Of a DNA stretch of 64,000 bases, positions 62,501 to 64,000 are shown in pieces. Both the position numbers and the translations under genes were made by a program. The notes beneath the pieces are model-generated. The model ran no database searches. It had not been told where the DNA came from and saw only the letters and a list, made by a program, of their open reading frames with translations. The DNA comes from Seohaeicola saemankumensis. Its GTDB lineage: Bacteria; Pseudomonadota; Alphaproteobacteria; Rhodobacterales; Rhodobacteraceae. The first letter of the stretch is position 1, and each line of letters opens with the position of its first letter. Location: assembly GCF_021021435.1 (NCBI RefSeq), contig NZ_JAINWI010000020.1, positions 16,598 to 80,597 on the forward strand. The letters run 5' to 3'.

Positions 62501-63241
62501 TTATCTTCGAGATATATAGTTGTAGAGCTGAATATCAACAGTGTTGAAATCATTTAAAAACTCCAGCATTTTTGGATCACGAAAGACATTTTGATCAAAA
62601 TGATATGGACTTACATTTTCACGTACTTCATCACTATATGGAATCCCTGAAATATCAGAAACCAAGTCAGGAATCGTCGCTTCATATGCAATTTTAGCAT
62701 ACACAGACAGTCGCTGTTCGAGTGATGTATCTGACATGTCTTTTGGTGCACTTCCTAAAACATGCCTTGCTTGAAGATTCTTAAATAGTCCAGGGAAAGC
62801 CTGAAGTTGCCGCATCACATTGTCGATTCTGTTGTTGTCCGTAGAGCGAATTGTCTCAGAAATATTTCTAATCAACTCTGGATGACCATTATAGAAAGCC
62901 TCACCTCGATGGAAAATCTCTATCAACCAGTTGTAACTTGATGCTAATTGCTTAAATGGGTCTCGAACAACTGTATAGAAGCGAAAGTTTCTAGCCGAAC
63001 ACTCGGAGAGACGGGAGCGCATGACAGGAAAAGAAACATGGCCAGAAATCCAGTCTGCCTTCTCAACTTCAGTTTTAACCTTGTCCTTTATATCAATCCA
63101 ATTCTCTGCATGAGTAAGACCAGCCTTTTCCGATCTCAACAAGTAATTATTTACAGTTGATCCCGCAGTTTTAGGTACGTGAATAAACACCAAAAGTTCG
63201 CTTGTCTTCGGCAATGTGTTACTCAGTTCGGAAGACTTCAT
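62501..63241 (-). CDS. Sulfotransferase family protein
   Basis: 246 residues. The PAPS 5'-phosphosulfate loop is LVFIHVPKTAGSTVNNYLLR near residue 18 and the 3'-phosphate motif is FYTVVRDPFKQLASSYNWL near residue 92, with Arg-Asp-Pro and the downstream Ser. The pattern is that of family-2 type carbohydrate sulfotransferases, which move sulfate from PAPS onto a glycan. The ATG at 63241 overlaps the upstream stop (TGATG), so expression is coupled. Low G+C. Together with GT61 it suggests a sulfated surface polysaccharide. Confidence 0.82.
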   Translation of the reverse strand: MKSSELSNTLPKTSELLVFIHVPKTAGSTVNNYLLRSEKAGLTHAENWIDIKDKVKTEVEKADWISGHVSFPVMRSRLSECSARNFRFYTVVRDPFKQLASSYNWLIEIFHRGEAFYNGHPELIRNISETIRSTDNNRIDNVMRQLQAFPGLFKNLQARHVLGSAPKDMSDTSLEQRLSVYAKIAYEATIPDLVSDISGIPYSDEVRENVSPYHFDQNVFRDPKMLEFLNDFNTVDIQLYNYISRR

Positions 63242-64000
63242 CAAATCAACCCCACCATAAACGCGGCTCTTTTCCAGCCAATCAATGTGCTTCCACCATA
63301 GGGCCGCTCCAAAAGGATTTGCTCCAACTCGCTCTTTTCCTGTCGGTCCAGAAGCCGGACAATCCGCTGGATGTCATAGACGTTGAACATCCCGCGATAA
63401 AATCCATCCAGTTTGATGATCGGCAGGCCCAGATGCACCAAAGTGGCCGCGTTCTGATGTATCTGGCTGCCGGACATGAAGATGCTGGACAAAACAGACG
63501 TGATGGAATCGTCAATCAAAGACTGGTCAACAGCAATATCGTCTTTCAGATTGCGTTCCACATAGGCTTTCAAGCTAGCCACATCCTGCACAAAGGATTC
63601 TTCGTTCAACTCATCAAGTTTCGCATCAACGCGGACCGTCGCATCCTCAGACGCGCCCGATACTTTGAGCGGTGCAATGAAACGCCCGCTCAGAAATGAA
63701 ATGACACTTTTCGCGCCAAAGCGCTCCCACCCCGTCAGGTCCGAAGTCCGGCTATTCTTGATCACAAAGTCGGCAAGACCTGCATCCTCGCTTAGAAGTC
63801 GTAGAAAGTTTGCGGAACTATAAAGTGACCGGAACTGATCCCCCGCAGACACGCAACGTTTCAGCGTTTTCGACAGTTTCATCTCGCCGCGTTTGATGAC
63901 GCGCGGGCGAACGTCGGTCAGGCGGTAGCCTTTCCAATAGGATTGGAATAGCGGGCGTTTGTCAACGGCGGAGACAAAACCGGCCACGTGGCGGCGCAAA
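63241..64000 (-). CDS. Unknown protein, 3' part only, cut by window edge
   Basis: About 253 codons are open to the right edge on the minus strand. The protein is soluble and helical (LKAYVERNLKDDIAVDQSLI, IQRIVRLLDRQEKSELEQIL); I see no motif that names it. It probably continues outside the window, since no convincing start is present (the first possible codon, TTG at 63999, has no context). It ends in a TGATG overlap with the sulfotransferase gene, so it belongs to the same glycan-related operon. G+C is higher than in the two following genes. Confidence 0.6.
   Translation of the reverse strand, partial: LRRHVAGFVSAVDKRPLFQSYWKGYRLTDVRPRVIKRGEMKLSKTLKRCVSAGDQFRSLYSSANFLRLLSEDAGLADFVIKNSRTSDLTGWERFGAKSVISFLSGRFIAPLKVSGASEDATVRVDAKLDELNEESFVQDVASLKAYVERNLKDDIAVDQSLIDDSITSVLSSIFMSGSQIHQNAATLVHLGLPIIKLDGFYRGMFNVYDIQRIVRLLDRQEKSELEQILLERPYGGSTLIGWKRAAFMVGLI

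Overview
The window looks like a chromosomal segment of a Rhodobacteraceae (Alphaproteobacteria) bacterium. The evidence is the high G+C of most genes (about 65% in a stretch counted by hand), lineage-typical families (DUF3572 beside a PleD-like diguanylate cyclase, DUF983, a PopZ/DUF2497-like protein next to tolC and pcm, a DUF6280-like protein, a direct-repeat type LexA box) and dense 4-nt ATGA/TAATG overlaps. I could not fix the genus.

Left part (1-29.6 kb): a truncated heme NO-binding protein, an MttB-family methyltransferase, a HAD phosphatase, a MarR regulator, a PleD-like protein with a degenerate receiver, an ECF sigma / anti-sigma / metal-resistance / EF-hand cluster, DUF983, a Nudix hydrolase, a DMT exporter, a fatty acid desaturase with a divergent XRE regulator, a carnitine catabolic operon (BKACE enzyme, lipocalin lipoprotein, carnitine dehydrogenase-thioesterase fusion), a compact arsenic operon (ArsR-ArsC fusion, GAPDH, ArsJ) behind a 16-bp-arm inverted repeat, an aldo-keto reductase, an ImuA-like gene under a LexA box, an MFS carrier, metG, an RND efflux pair with a possible BigR/SqrR-type operator, a hybrid histidine kinase and tRNA-Leu(TAA).

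Middle part (29.8-53.6 kb): mostly housekeeping and metabolism. It holds rhomboid protease, GFA protein, thioesterase, metF with divergent metR-like regulator, WrbA, SuhB-like phosphatase, DUF2235 hydrolase, an orphan form-II CoxL-like molybdoenzyme, an ornithine/lysine decarboxylase with divergent Lrp regulator, valS (with an AT-rich internal patch), a crotonase, two PLP aminotransferases flanking a broken DUF305 gene, a DSP/PTP-like phosphatase, YgfZ, EF-P, a DUF6280-like protein, PopZ-like, TolC, PCM and tRNA-Cys(GCA).

Right part (53.6-64 kb): a small integrative element (about 6.9 kb) inserted at the 3' end of tRNA-Cys, bounded by a 17-bp direct repeat and carrying a second 24-bp repeat inside each end. 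Its cargo is a tyrosine integrase, a two-TM protein of unknown function, about 1.8 kb of very AT-rich non-coding DNA and an 819-residue protein with an N-terminal DUF4062-like domain and a long helical C-terminal half. This is the best candidate for an undescribed system, plausibly a single- or two-gene anti-phage module. Beyond it lie a GT2 glycosyltransferase and a lower-GC glycan cluster (GT61-like, sulfotransferase, one unknown) that runs off the window.
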